NCBI RefSeq assembly: GCF_004337445.1
Contig: NZ_SJZB01000010.1
Span: forward strand, 1 to 64,000
DNA: 64,000 nt
Direction: 5' to 3'
Source of the DNA: Parasulfuritortus cantonensis
Lineage (GTDB): Bacteria > Pseudomonadota > Gammaproteobacteria > Burkholderiales > Thiobacillaceae
Part shown: positions 9,112 to 19,370 of the stretch, piece after piece
How the letters are laid out: each line of letters opens with the position of its first letter
How positions within the stretch are numbered: the stretch's first letter is position 1
Made by a program: the position numbers and the translations under genes
Notes under the pieces: model-generated
What the model saw: the letters and a program-made list of their open reading frames with translations, nothing else
Told to the model about the DNA's origin: nothing
Databases searched by the model: none

Positions 9112-9510
9112 ATGGAACGCCGCACCTTCATCAACGCCGCGCTGGCCAGCGCCGCCGGCCTCGCCCTCGTCAGCAAGGCCCAGGCCGCCGAACCGGCCGG
9201 CATGGAAAACGTCATCTTCAGCGATGCCCAGCCGGGCCATTGGAAGGGCAAGCAAGGCACGCACGTACCGGTCGTCGAGGTCAGCGGCGACACGATCAAG
9301 GTCACCACGCCGCACCCCATGACCGAGGCCCACTACATCGTCAGCCACTCGGTCGTCCTGCCGGACGGCCAACTGCTCGGCCGCAAGACGTTCACCTCGA
9401 AGGACGCGCCGATCTCGACCTACACGCTGCCCGCCGGCGTGAAGGGTCCGTTGACCGTTACCAGCACCTGCAACCAGCACGACTGGTGGATCAAGACCGT
9501 CACCCTCTGA
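9112..9510 (+). CDS. Tat-exported class II superoxide reductase (neelaredoxin-like)
   Basis: Small protein (132 residues) of the desulfoferrodoxin iron-binding/SORL family. These enzymes reduce superoxide to peroxide at a square-pyramidal Fe(His)4Cys centre. Likely ligands are H51 (GTHVPVVEV), H68 and H74 (HPMTEAHYI), C120 and H123 (CNQHDWW). The N-terminus MERRTFINAALASAAGLAL followed by AQA is a Tat signal with a twin Arg, so the enzyme acts in the periplasm; tatABC is in this window. The usual Glu-Lys before the first His is Gly-Thr here, so the catalytic Lys is missing or replaced, as in some described family members. A good ribosome-binding site (AGGAG) precedes the ATG. It stands alone, with an IscR-like site upstream and a terminator downstream. 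Confidence 0.88.
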   Translation: MERRTFINAALASAAGLALVSKAQAAEPAGMENVIFSDAQPGHWKGKQGTHVPVVEVSGDTIKVTTPHPMTEAHYIVSHSVVLPDGQLLGRKTFTSKDAPISTYTLPAGVKGPLTVTSTCNQHDWWIKTVTL

Positions 9511-9549
9511 CGCACCGGCGCGGCGCCGGGCAGTCGAGCGCCAAAAATG

Positions 9550-9575
9550 AAAAGGCCGGGCGAACCCGGCCTTTT
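9550..9575. terminator. bidirectional intrinsic terminator
   Basis: Hairpin AAAAGGCCGGG / CCCGGCCTTTT with a CGAA loop, flanked by A-rich and T-rich sequence. It sits between the convergent superoxide reductase and ppsA genes and can serve both strands. Confidence 0.9.
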
Positions 9576-9595
9576 CCATGCCGAACAGGCGCCGA

Positions 9596-11962
<2,367 letters not shown>

Positions 11963-12067
11963 CATTATCCTCGATACGAGGCCAGGCCCGGCGCCCAACG
12001 CCTCCCCACGAAGCGCGACGACCGTGACCAACTAAATTTTCGAACACAACCCGCGAGCTCCTCCCTC

Positions 12068-12886
12068 ATGAACCCAACGCGATCAGTATTCATCGTTTCC
12101 GATCACACGGGGATCACGGCCGAGATTCTCGGCAAGAGTCTCCTATGCCAATTTCCCGGCGAAGCGTTCGCAACCGAAAGTTTACCTTTCGTAGACACTC
12201 TGGACAAAGTGGAAGATGCAGCAAAACGCATTCGGGAGGCCTGGCAGGCCTCCGGAATGCGTCCGCTGGTGTTTTCCACCATGACAGACGACGACGCGCG
12301 CGCCATCCTCGACAGCACCGGGGCGATGATCATGGACGTCTTCGCCCACTTCATCGGCCTCATGACCAAGGAACTCGGGCGGCCGGCCATCCACCTGAAA
12401 GGCCAGTCGCACAGCGCCTCCAACGAGACCGCCTACCATGAGCGCATCGACGCGGTGAACTTCTCGCTGGCGGCCGACGACGGCTTGGCAACGCAGAAGT
12501 ACGAGCAGGCCGACCTGATCCTGGTCGGCGTCTCGCGCAGCGGCAAGACGCCGACCTCCCTGTACATGGCCATGCAGTACGGCCTCAAGGTCGCGAACTA
12601 CCCGCTCACGCCGGAGAACTTCGAGAAGCACAGCCTGCCGGCCACCATCCGGCCATACAAGCGCAAGCTGCGCGGCTTGACGCTCACCCCGGAGCGCCTG
12701 TCGGCCATCCGTTCCGAACGGCGCCCGAACAGCGAGTACGCCGCCATGGACACCTGCAAGCGGGAACTCGACCTGGCCACCCAGATGATGGCCGAGGCGG
12801 GTATTCCGGTGCTCGACTCCAGCACCCGCTCGATCGAGGAGATTTCCGCGATCCTGCGGCAATCCCTCGTCAAGGGCGGACGCTAG
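12068..12886 (+). CDS. ppsR: PEP synthase regulatory protein (bifunctional kinase/pyrophosphorylase)
   Basis: DUF299-family enzyme that inactivates PEP synthase by ADP-dependent phosphorylation of a Thr next to the catalytic His, and reactivates it by phosphate-dependent removal. The 272 residues show the family N-terminus RSVFIVSDHTGITAE and the P-loop-like GVSRSGKTPTSLYMA. The middle region holds the HLKGQSHSASNETAYHERI segment. The start MNPTRSVF is the first ATG before the conserved block. It is divergent from ppsA with about 105 bases between the start codons, the usual partnership in proteobacteria. Confidence 0.95.
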   Translation: MNPTRSVFIVSDHTGITAEILGKSLLCQFPGEAFATESLPFVDTLDKVEDAAKRIREAWQASGMRPLVFSTMTDDDARAILDSTGAMIMDVFAHFIGLMTKELGRPAIHLKGQSHSASNETAYHERIDAVNFSLAADDGLATQKYEQADLILVGVSRSGKTPTSLYMAMQYGLKVANYPLTPENFEKHSLPATIRPYKRKLRGLTLTPERLSAIRSERRPNSEYAAMDTCKRELDLATQMMAEAGIPVLDSSTRSIEEISAILRQSLVKGGR

Positions 12887-12907
12887 GGCGCATTCCCGCC
12901 CCGGATC

Positions 12908-13519
12908 CTACCTGGCCGGCGCCGGCGCACCGAAGTCGACGGTCGGCGGCGCCGAGATCGCCTTCTCGTTGTCGACCGTGAAGTTCGCCTTGGTGTGATA
13001 GCCGAACATCATAGCGGTCAGGTTGCTGGGGAACTGGCGCACCGTGGTGTTGTAGACCTTCACCGCCTGGATGTAGCGGTTGCGCGCCACCGTGATGCGG
13101 TTCTCGGTGCCTTCCAACTGCGCCTGCAGGTCGCGGAACGCCGCGTCCGCCTTCAGTTGCGGATAGTTCTCGGCGACGACGAGCAGGCGGCTCAGGGCCC
13201 CCGACAACTCACCCTGGGCGGCCTGGAACTTCGCCATGGCGGCCTCGTCGTTGATCAGTTCCGGGGTGGCGGCGATCTGGCCGACATGGGCGCGCGCCTC
13301 GGTAACCTGGATCAGGATGTCCTTCTCGTGGGCGGCATAGCCTTTCACCGTATTGACCAGGTTGGGCACCAGGTCGGCACGCCGCTGGTACTGGTTGAGC
13401 ACCTCCGACCATTGCGCCTTGATCTCCTCGTCCTGGGCCTGCATGGTGTTGTAGCCACAGCCGGCCAACTGGCTTGCAAGCAGGACTGAAAGCATATATT
13501 TCATAATGTTACGGCACAT
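12908..13519 (-). CDS. lemA: LemA family lipoprotein
   Basis: LemA-fold protein of 203 residues: an N-terminal lipobox (LASQLAGC, Cys 21) followed by the long antiparallel helices of the family (QWSEVLNQYQRRADLVPNLVNTVKGYAAHEKDIL and AENYPQLKADAAFRDLQAQLEGTENRI). It is predicted to sit in the membrane facing the periplasm. The molecular role of LemA is poorly known. The start at 13519 has a clear GGAG site. It begins two bases after the uracil-DNA glycosylase stop, so the two are probably co-transcribed. The TPM-domain (YgcG) partner that often follows lemA is absent here. Confidence 0.92.
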   Translation of the reverse strand: MCRNIMKYMLSVLLASQLAGCGYNTMQAQDEEIKAQWSEVLNQYQRRADLVPNLVNTVKGYAAHEKDILIQVTEARAHVGQIAATPELINDEAAMAKFQAAQGELSGALSRLLVVAENYPQLKADAAFRDLQAQLEGTENRITVARNRYIQAVKVYNTTVRQFPSNLTAMMFGYHTKANFTVDNEKAISAPPTVDFGAPAPAR

Positions 13520-13521
13520 AT

Positions 13522-14292
13522 CTAATCTCCTGTCTTCTGTTCTTTCAGGCTGGATGAGAGGACGTTTCGAGCCAGGCAAAGGTCTTCCCAGACCTTTGCC
13601 TTGTCGGCCGGGTTACGCAGCAGGTAGGCCGGGTGGTAGGTCACCACCAGGGCGACGCCGCGGTAATGATGGACGCGGCCGCGCAGCCTGGAAATGGACG
13701 CCTCGGTGAGCAGCAGGCTCTGGGCCGCGAAACGGCCGAGGGCGAGGATGATCTTGGGCCGGATGAGGTCGATCTGGCGTTCCAGGTATGGGATGCAGGC
13801 GGCCACCTCCTCCTGGCGCGGATCGCGGTTGCCGGGCGGCCTCGACTTCAGGACGTTGGCGATGTAGACGTTGCGGCCGCGTTTCTGGCCGATGGCCGCC
13901 AGCATGGCGTCGAGCAGCCTGCCCGCCTGGCCGACGAACGGCTCGCCCTGGCGGTCCTCGTCGGCGCCCGGTGCCTCGCCGATGATGAGCAGCTCCGCCG
14001 CCGGATCGCCGACCCCGAACACCGGCTTGGTCCGGGTCTCGTGCAAGGGACAGCGCGTGCAGGCGGCCACGGCCGCCCGCAAGGCGTCCCAATCGAGTGC
14101 ACCGACGGCACCCGGCTCGTCGCCTCGGCCAGGTTCCGCCGGCCGCCTGGCCGGCTGCGCGGGCTCGGCCGCCGGGGCCGCCTCCGCGACTTGGACCCCG
14201 ACTTCGGCTGGGTCTTCGTTACCGCCGGCACGCAGGCGCCAGACCGGCCACAGGCCGAGCGTCTTCAGGCGGGCCTCGGTGGTCTGGCTCAC
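13522..14292 (-). CDS. uracil-DNA glycosylase, family 4 (Fe-S)
   Basis: Removes uracil from DNA to start base-excision repair. The 256-residue protein has a Pro/Ala/Glu-rich N-terminal tail (about 1-75) and then the UdgA-like core. The uracil-pocket motif is [20 protein letters not shown]. Four Cys positioned for a 4Fe-4S cluster are CTRCPLH, then AACIPYLE and EDLCLAR. The second motif is [12 protein letters not shown]. The UdgX KRRIH loop is not seen, so family 4 is favoured. A GTG start at 14292 overlaps the rimI stop (GTGA). It lies in the operon tsaB-rimI-udg-lemA. Confidence 0.92.
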   Translation of the reverse strand: MSQTTEARLKTLGLWPVWRLRAGGNEDPAEVGVQVAEAAPAAEPAQPARRPAEPGRGDEPGAVGALDWDALRAAVAACTRCPLHETRTKPVFGVGDPAAELLIIGEAPGADEDRQGEPFVGQAGRLLDAMLAAIGQKRGRNVYIANVLKSRPPGNRDPRQEEVAACIPYLERQIDLIRPKIILALGRFAAQSLLLTEASISRLRGRVHHYRGVALVVTYHPAYLLRNPADKAKVWEDLCLARNVLSSSLKEQKTGD

Positions 14293-14753
14293 AGGTAACG
14301 CCTCATCACCAGGGCGTCCTCGCGGCCCTGGTCGGCCGGGTAATAGTGCCGGCGCAGGCCGACCGTCTCGAAGCCCAGACTTTCGTAGAGGGCGATCGCC
14401 CGCGCGTTCGAGGGCCGCACTTCCAGGAACAGGCACTCGACCTGGTATTCCGGCGCGCCGGCGATCATGCGCCGCATCAGCAGGCGCCCCAGGCCGCGGC
14501 CTTGCCAGTCGGGCGCGACGCAACAGTTGAGGACGTGGCCCTCGCCCGCCCCCGCCATCATGATGCTGTAGCCGACCACCCGACCGTCCTGTTCCGCCAC
14601 CCAGCAGCTGTAGCCGGAATCGAGGCAGTCCCTGAAGTTGCCGCGTGTCCAGGGATACGGGTAGGCGGCCCGCTCGATCAGGATGATGGCGTCGACGTCC
14701 TCCCGCGTCATCGGCCGGAAGTTCGGCGGCGAGAACTGGACCTGGGCGCTCAT
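14289..14753 (-). CDS. rimI: ribosomal protein S18-alanine N-acetyltransferase
   Basis: GNAT-fold acetyltransferase of 154 residues that acetylates the N-terminal alanine of ribosomal protein S18. The acetyl-CoA motif is [18 protein letters not shown]. The substrate side shows [18 protein letters not shown] and the C-terminal [23 protein letters not shown]. It begins in an ATGA overlap with tsaB, the usual neighbour, and ends in a GTGA overlap with the glycosylase gene. Confidence 0.94.
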   Translation of the reverse strand: MSAQVQFSPPNFRPMTREDVDAIILIERAAYPYPWTRGNFRDCLDSGYSCWVAEQDGRVVGYSIMMAGAGEGHVLNCCVAPDWQGRGLGRLLMRRMIAGAPEYQVECLFLEVRPSNARAIALYESLGFETVGLRRHYYPADQGREDALVMRRYL

Positions 14754-15438
14754 TGCCTTTCGCAGGTTTTCAGGGCGACCTTGTCGCGGACGTAGAACGG
14801 TTCCGCCGACTCGGCCGGACCAGCCGCACCGGCCAGGAAGCGGGGCAAAGCCAGCCGGGCGACGGAGCGGGCATGCGGATGGATATCCGGACGCGCCTCG
14901 GCGAGGGTGCCGCGCAGCAGGTCGGGATAGGTCGCGAAACCGTTGCCGCAACCGATCCAGGCCGCCTCGACGTCGGGCAGGACGAGTGCATCGGGGCGCA
15001 GGACGGCCGGCGCCATGATCTCCTCGACGCCATCGGCCGTACAGCGGTAGGCGGCGGCGTAGACCTCGTGCATGCGGGCGTCGAGGCAGGCCAGCACGTA
15101 GCTGGGCTGGTCGCCCTGGGCCATGTCCTGATGCACCTCCTCCGCCATCGCCGCCAGCGTGATCACGCCGACCGCCGGCAGCCCCGCCCGAAGGCCAGCC
15201 CCTGCACGGCGCCGCACGCAATACGCAGGCCGGTGAAGGAGCCGGGGCCGCGGCCGTAGGCCAGGCCGTCCATTTCGTCGAGGCGCCAACCGGCATCGGC
15301 GAGCAGTTCGTCGACCATGGGCAGGAGCAGTTCGGAATGGCGGTTGCCCGCCATCACGGCGTGGCTGAGCATGCCACCGTCGATGGCGAGGGCGACCGAG
15401 CACAACTCGGTCGAGGTATCCAGGGCGAGGATCTTCAA
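14750..15438 (-). CDS. tsaB: tRNA threonylcarbamoyladenosine protein TsaB, apparent frameshift
   Basis: TsaB (YeaZ) pairs with TsaD and TsaE to make t6A37 on ANN-decoding tRNAs. The N-terminal part (KILALDTSTELCSVAL, NRHSELLLPMVDELL, YGRGPGSFTGLRI, QGLAFG) is in one frame. The rest (LPAVGVITLAAMAEEV, CLDARMHEVYAAAY, GCGNGF, FYVRDKVA) is in another. They join near 15182-15189 (C runs on the plus strand); adding one base gives FGAGLPAVGVITLAA and a normal protein of about 229 residues. TsaB is essential in most bacteria, so a base-calling error is the best explanation. A TTG at 15438 is the likely start, matching the common MKILALDTS N-terminus. No ATG fits in frame. Confidence 0.87.
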
Positions 15439-15477
15439 AGGCGGCCACCATTGCGACAATGGCCCGATTCTAACCCG

Positions 15478-15855
15478 TCAGCGGCCGGCTTCCACGACCA
15501 GCACCTCGAACAGGATGCGCTGCCAGGGATTGCGCGCCTTCTGCAACTGGACGATGCGCCCCTCGACGCGGACGCCGTTGTCCATCAGGCGGGCGAGATC
15601 GACATTGTCGGCACGCGGCGCGTAACCCAGCGGGGCGCCCCGCCACTCGACCCGGACGGCGCGCGGGTCGTGCGGGTTATCCGGTTCGCGATACAGGAGC
15701 AGCCGGTCGCCCACGGACAGCAGGGGGAAAAGCGCCCGGCCGGCGTGATACTGGAAGCCGGCCAGGGGCGAGGTCTGGATCAGGATGCCGGACTCGACGC
15801 CGGCCTGGGCGCCGCCCGCCAGGCAGATTCCCATCAGCCAGGCCAGGCGGCGCAT
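15478..15855 (-). CDS. secreted HIRAN-domain protein
   Basis: 125-residue protein: a signal peptide (RRLAWLMGICLAGGAQA) and then a single HIRAN domain. The domain shows SPLAGFQYHAG, the VGDRLLLYREPDNPHDPRAVRV core and LGYAPRADNVDLARLMDNG. HIRAN domains are best known as DNA-end-binding modules in HLTF-type helicases, but free-standing exported versions occur in bacteria with unknown role. Export argues against a DNA role here. The start is 3 bases after the upstream Pro/Gly-repeat gene, so both are probably one operon. Downstream lies tsaB on the same strand. Confidence 0.82.
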   Translation of the reverse strand: MRRLAWLMGICLAGGAQAGVESGILIQTSPLAGFQYHAGRALFPLLSVGDRLLLYREPDNPHDPRAVRVEWRGAPLGYAPRADNVDLARLMDNGVRVEGRIVQLQKARNPWQRILFEVLVVEAGR

Positions 15856-15858
15856 CGG

Positions 15859-16263
15859 TCAGCGGTGGTTCGGGCCGGCACCGGGACCACCGGCCGGGCC
15901 GGGGGGATTGTCCCGATTCGTGCCGGGGCCGCCGCGCGGGCCGGGCGGGTTGTCGTCGCGGTCGAACCAGCAGCGGTCCTTGGTGATGTGCTTCTTCACG
16001 CAGAAGCGTTGGCGCTCTTCCTGGCGCAAGGTCCGGAAATGCTGCCATTCCTTCTTGGTCATCTGCTTCTGCAGCCATTGGCGATGGCTGCGGACGTCGG
16101 CGCTGACGCTGGGACCGCCGGCCGGGTGGGCGGGATTCTGTACGCTGGTCCCCGGGCCGCCGGCCGGACCGGGGGGATTGTCGTCGCGGTCGCGCGCCAG
16201 CGCGGAGGTGGCGGTGAGTGCCGTCATGACGGCGAACAGCAGTGCTTTGGTGGTGTTGCGCAT
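15859..16263 (-). CDS. secreted protein with NPPGPxGGPG repeats
   Basis: Unknown function. A signal peptide (RNTTKALLFAVMTALTATSALA) is followed by mature termini built from a DRDDNPPGPAGGPGT-type repeat: one copy plus a degenerate NPAHPAGGPS copy before the centre, and two copies after it (DRDDNPPGPRGGPGTNRDNPPGPAGGPG). In between is a charged helical stretch of about 45 residues (QWLQKQMTKKEWQHFRTLRQEERQRF) with two Cys. The ATG at 16263 is chosen because GGAG is 6 bases upstream; an ATG at 16269 directly abuts that site. It is co-oriented with and adjacent to the HIRAN gene. The repeats suggest an extended or proline-rich structural protein. Confidence 0.78.
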   Translation of the reverse strand: MRNTTKALLFAVMTALTATSALARDRDDNPPGPAGGPGTSVQNPAHPAGGPSVSADVRSHRQWLQKQMTKKEWQHFRTLRQEERQRFCVKKHITKDRCWFDRDDNPPGPRGGPGTNRDNPPGPAGGPGAGPNHR

Positions 16264-16362
16264 GGTCATCTCCTTAAGTGTGCAATCGCGTTTCGGTCAA
16301 CGCGTGATTGCATCCTAGGGCCCAGCTGTTATCGGCTTTGCACCCGATTGCGAGCAATTGTT

Positions 16363-18288
16363 TCAGTCTGTTTCGGCGCCGAAGAACGCCACCGCCTCGT
16401 CGCCTTTGCGGCTGCGCGCCATGCCCGGCAAGGAACGCCAGATGCGCTTGCCGTACGGCTTTTCGACCAGGCGCGGGTCGCAGATCATCAGGACGCCGCG
16501 GTCGCTCTCGCGCCGGATCAGGCGCCCGGCGCCCTGCTTCAGGCTGATCACGGCGTGCGGCAGCTGATAGTCGAAGAATGGATTGCCGCCGGCCCGCTTC
16601 ATGGCCTCGATGCGGGCCGCCAGGACCGGGTCGTCGGGCGGCTGGAAAGGCAGGCGGTCGATCACCACCAGCGAGAGCGCCTCGCCGGCGACGTCGACCC
16701 CCTCCCAGAAACTCTGGCTGCCCAGGAGCACGGCGTTGCCCAGATCGCGAAACCGCTTGAGCAGTTCGCTGCGACTCTGGCTGCCCTGCAGCAGCAAGGG
16801 ATAGTTCACGGCCTCGGCGAGCATCCGGGCCTCGATGAGGGCATGCGCCTCGTTCATCGCCCGCAGCGAGGTGAACAGCATGAAGGCCCGCCCGCGGCTG
16901 GCCTTGAGCAGCGGCCAGGCGGCCTCGACCACCGCCCGGGTATAGCCCGGGGAATTGGGGTCCGGCATGCCTTCGGGGACATACAGGAGGGCCTGGCTGG
17001 CATAGTCGAACGGGCTTTCCCAATAGCCGGTCGCCGCGTCGGGCAGGCCGACCTGAGCCAGGAAATGGCCGAAGTCGCCGCGCACCGACAAGGTCGCCGA
17101 GGTGAATATCCAGGCCCGGCTGTCGCCCTCGATCTGGCGCGCGAACAATTCGCCGACGTCGAGCGGCGTGATGTGCATGAGCACGGAATGGGTCGCCACC
17201 TCCAGCCAGCGGATCTGCCCCGCCGCCTCGCCCTGGCGCCAGTCGGCCAGGATGGCGCGCAACTCGCGGCCGCGTTCCAGGCAGTTCTTGAGGCCTTGCG
17301 AGCGTTCCGCCTGGCTGTCGAGCAGGGCCACCAGGGCATCGAGCTGGGCGGCCAGCTCGGCCAGGGCCTGGCCGAACTCGGCGCGCGCCAGCACCTGGGC
17401 CGCGGGCAGCCGGCCGGTCAGGTTGCCGACTGCCAGGCGCACGGCCCGCGCGGCGCCGTCGACCTCCGCCGCGCACTTGGGCAGCTCGGTGAAATCGGCC
17501 GCCGACTCGGCTGCCTCCTGGCGCACGTCACGCGTCAGGTCGACCACCATGCCCGTGCTCACCGTGCGCCCGAAGAACAGGCTGGCGATCTCGGGCAACT
17601 GGTGCGCCTCGTCGAAGACGATGGCGTTGCAGGCCGGCAGCAGCTCGCCGGCGCCCTCGTCCTTGAGCCAGACGTCGGCGAAGAACAGGTGGTGGTTGAT
17701 CACCACCAGGTCGGCCTCGAGTGCCTTCTTGCGCGCCTTGAGGACGAAGCAGCCCTGGAAATGCGGGCAGTCGCTGCCCAGGCAGTTGTCCCGCGTCGAC
17801 ACGGCGTAGGCCCAGGCCGGCGAGTTCTCCGGCACCTCGGGCAGGGCCATGCGGTCGCCGGTGGCGTCGACCGCAGCGAACTGGGCGATGCGGCGCAGAT
17901 GGCGGGCCTGCTCCTGGGTGGTCAGGCGGGCGTCGGCCAGGGAGCGCTCCAGGTGGTAGGGGCAGACATAGTTGGCCCGCCCCTTCAGGAGGGCGACCTG
18001 CACGGGCCGGCCGAGGGCCTTGCGCACGGCCGGGATGTCGCGGTGGAACAACTGGTCCTGCAGGGTCTTGCTGCCGGTCGAGATGATGCACTTGCCGCCG
18101 TCGAGCAGGACTGGAACCAGATAGGCCAGGGTCTTGCCCGTCCCGGTGCCGGCCTCGACGACCAGGCGCTCGCGCTCCGCCAACGCGGCGGCGACGCGTT
18201 CGGCCATGTCGAGTTGTTGCGGGCGGGGGCGGAACTCCGGGATGACCTCGGCCAACCCGCTGTCGGCCGAGAAAAGCGACTTCAGCAT
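16363..18288 (-). CDS. DinG/YoaA-family Fe-S DNA helicase
   Basis: XPD-like superfamily 2 helicase of 641 residues, probably 5'-3' and acting on structured or damaged DNA. Walker A is EAGTGTGKTLAY and Walker B is IVFDEAHQLPE. The Fe-S domain has four Cys (NYVCPYHLE, then CLGSDCPHFQGC). Motifs of the second RecA domain are SFWEGVDVAGEAL and QGAGRLIRRESDRG. It is closer to YoaA than to E. coli DinG by the short C-terminus. No LexA box is seen upstream, although other SOS genes lie in this window. It is transcribed away from the tRNA-Ser gene. Confidence 0.93.
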   Translation of the reverse strand: MLKSLFSADSGLAEVIPEFRPRPQQLDMAERVAAALAERERLVVEAGTGTGKTLAYLVPVLLDGGKCIISTGSKTLQDQLFHRDIPAVRKALGRPVQVALLKGRANYVCPYHLERSLADARLTTQEQARHLRRIAQFAAVDATGDRMALPEVPENSPAWAYAVSTRDNCLGSDCPHFQGCFVLKARKKALEADLVVINHHLFFADVWLKDEGAGELLPACNAIVFDEAHQLPEIASLFFGRTVSTGMVVDLTRDVRQEAAESAADFTELPKCAAEVDGAARAVRLAVGNLTGRLPAAQVLARAEFGQALAELAAQLDALVALLDSQAERSQGLKNCLERGRELRAILADWRQGEAAGQIRWLEVATHSVLMHITPLDVGELFARQIEGDSRAWIFTSATLSVRGDFGHFLAQVGLPDAATGYWESPFDYASQALLYVPEGMPDPNSPGYTRAVVEAAWPLLKASRGRAFMLFTSLRAMNEAHALIEARMLAEAVNYPLLLQGSQSRSELLKRFRDLGNAVLLGSQSFWEGVDVAGEALSLVVIDRLPFQPPDDPVLAARIEAMKRAGGNPFFDYQLPHAVISLKQGAGRLIRRESDRGVLMICDPRLVEKPYGKRIWRSLPGMARSRKGDEAVAFFGAETD

Positions 18289-18335
18289 CGGCGGCCTATC
18301 CAGACGCCAACGCCTTGAGTTGGGCAGTAGTCAAC

Positions 18336-18376
18336 GTGCATAAAGACCTAGCGGTGTTTATGCAATGCTTATGCAC
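18336..18376. repeat. GTGCATAA / TTATGCAC inverted repeat upstream of the helicase gene
   Basis: GTGCATAA at 18336-18343 is matched by TTATGCAC at 18369-18376, with a further TTATGCA at 18358-18364. It sits 48-88 bases before the helicase start in the only AT-rich part of the gap. It could be a regulator site. Confidence 0.3.
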
Positions 18377-18451
18377 TTTTAAGCCAAAAGCAAGGGGATT
18401 CGGCGACAAATAATGAAATCTATCAGTTACTTATCGCCGGACACAAAGGAC

Positions 18452-18542
18452 TGGCGGAGAGGGGGGGATTCGAACCCCCGTCAGGGTATTACCCTGAACA
18501 CGCTTTCCAGGCGTGCGACTTAAACCACTCATCCACCTCTCC
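18452..18542 (-). tRNA. tRNA-Ser (anticodon GGA)
   Basis: Reading the minus strand: acceptor stem GGAGAGG pairs with CCTCTCC, the anticodon loop CTGGAAA carries GGA between a CACGC/GCGTG stem, a long variable arm (CAGGGTAATACCCTG) marks a class II tRNA, and the T-loop is GTTCGAATC. The discriminator G and CCA are encoded. 91 bases including CCA. Confidence 0.97.
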
Positions 18543-18632
18543 GTGGAAGGGGCGCAAGAATACCCGCTTCGGGCGGGGCGGGCAAGGTTAGAATGCGTGC
18601 CCCGACGCCGTTCCCATGTAACCGTCCCGAAC

Positions 18633-19316
18633 ATGAACCTCAAGCTCATCCTGCGCGGCCTCGCCGTGCTCCTGTCCCTGGCCGCGATCGGCTTCCTGGT
18701 GCGCTGGTCCGGCCTGGGCGACATGCTCGACCAGGGCTGGATCGACCGCGAGGTGCGCGGCCAGGGGTTGACCGGCGAACTGCTGTTCATTGGCATCGGC
18801 ACCCTGGCGACCGCGGTGGGCTTCCCGCGCCAGGTCATCTCGTTCATGGGCGGCTATGCCTTCGGCTTCCTCCAGGGCACCCTGCTCGGCACCCTGGCGA
18901 CCGTGCTCGGCTGCGCCGCGGCCTTCGTCTACGCGCGCCTGTTCGGCCGGTCCCTGGTCGCCCACCGCCTGGGCGGCCGCATCGCCAAGGTCGATGCCTT
19001 CGTGCGCGACAATCCGTTCACCATGACCCTGCTGATCCGCCTGCTGCCGGTCGGCAGCAACATCGCGACCAACCTGGCCGCCGGCGTATCGAGCGTCGCC
19101 GCCCTGCCCTTCCTGCTCGGCTCGGCGGCCGGTTTCGTGCCCCAGACGGCGGTGTTCGCCCTGGTCGGCAGCGGCGTCAGCGTCGATCCGGTCCTGCGCA
19201 TCGGGCTCGGCGTGGTCCTGTTCGTCGTCTCCGGCGCGCTCGGCGTGTACCTCTACCGCAGCCTGCGCCACGGCCGGGTCTACGACGAGGAACTGGAACA
19301 CGAGATGGAAGGTTGA
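18633..19316 (+). CDS. VTT-domain (TVP38/TMEM64, DedA-like) membrane protein
   Basis: Polytopic inner-membrane protein of 227 residues in the VTT/SNARE-associated family. DedA relatives are linked to undecaprenyl-phosphate and phospholipid flipping. Features are TM1 (LILRGLAVLLSLAAIGFLV), the reentrant-loop motif GFPRQVISFMGGYAFGFLQGTLLGT, and F..R..PVGSNIATNLAAG. The ATG at 18633 (MNLKLILRGL) is chosen; an upstream in-frame start would read through the tRNA-Ser gene. It is first in a six-gene run of envelope genes, 54 bases before the GT2 gene, which suggests a lipid-carrier role. Confidence 0.86.
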   Translation: MNLKLILRGLAVLLSLAAIGFLVRWSGLGDMLDQGWIDREVRGQGLTGELLFIGIGTLATAVGFPRQVISFMGGYAFGFLQGTLLGTLATVLGCAAAFVYARLFGRSLVAHRLGGRIAKVDAFVRDNPFTMTLLIRLLPVGSNIATNLAAGVSSVAALPFLLGSAAGFVPQTAVFALVGSGVSVDPVLRIGLGVVLFVVSGALGVYLYRSLRHGRVYDEELEHEMEG

Positions 19317-19370
19317 ATAGCAGTACACTAGCGCCTCGACAAATCCCTGTCCCTTTATTCCCTCCCCGAC

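Noticed and set aside
15337-18318. 993-codon plus-strand open frame
   Set aside because: Antisense to tsaB, the HIRAN gene and the helicase; low-complexity composition and no domain.
18450-18545. tRNA-Ser as an integration site for a genomic island
   Set aside because: No integrase, no repeated tRNA end and no change in gene style nearby.
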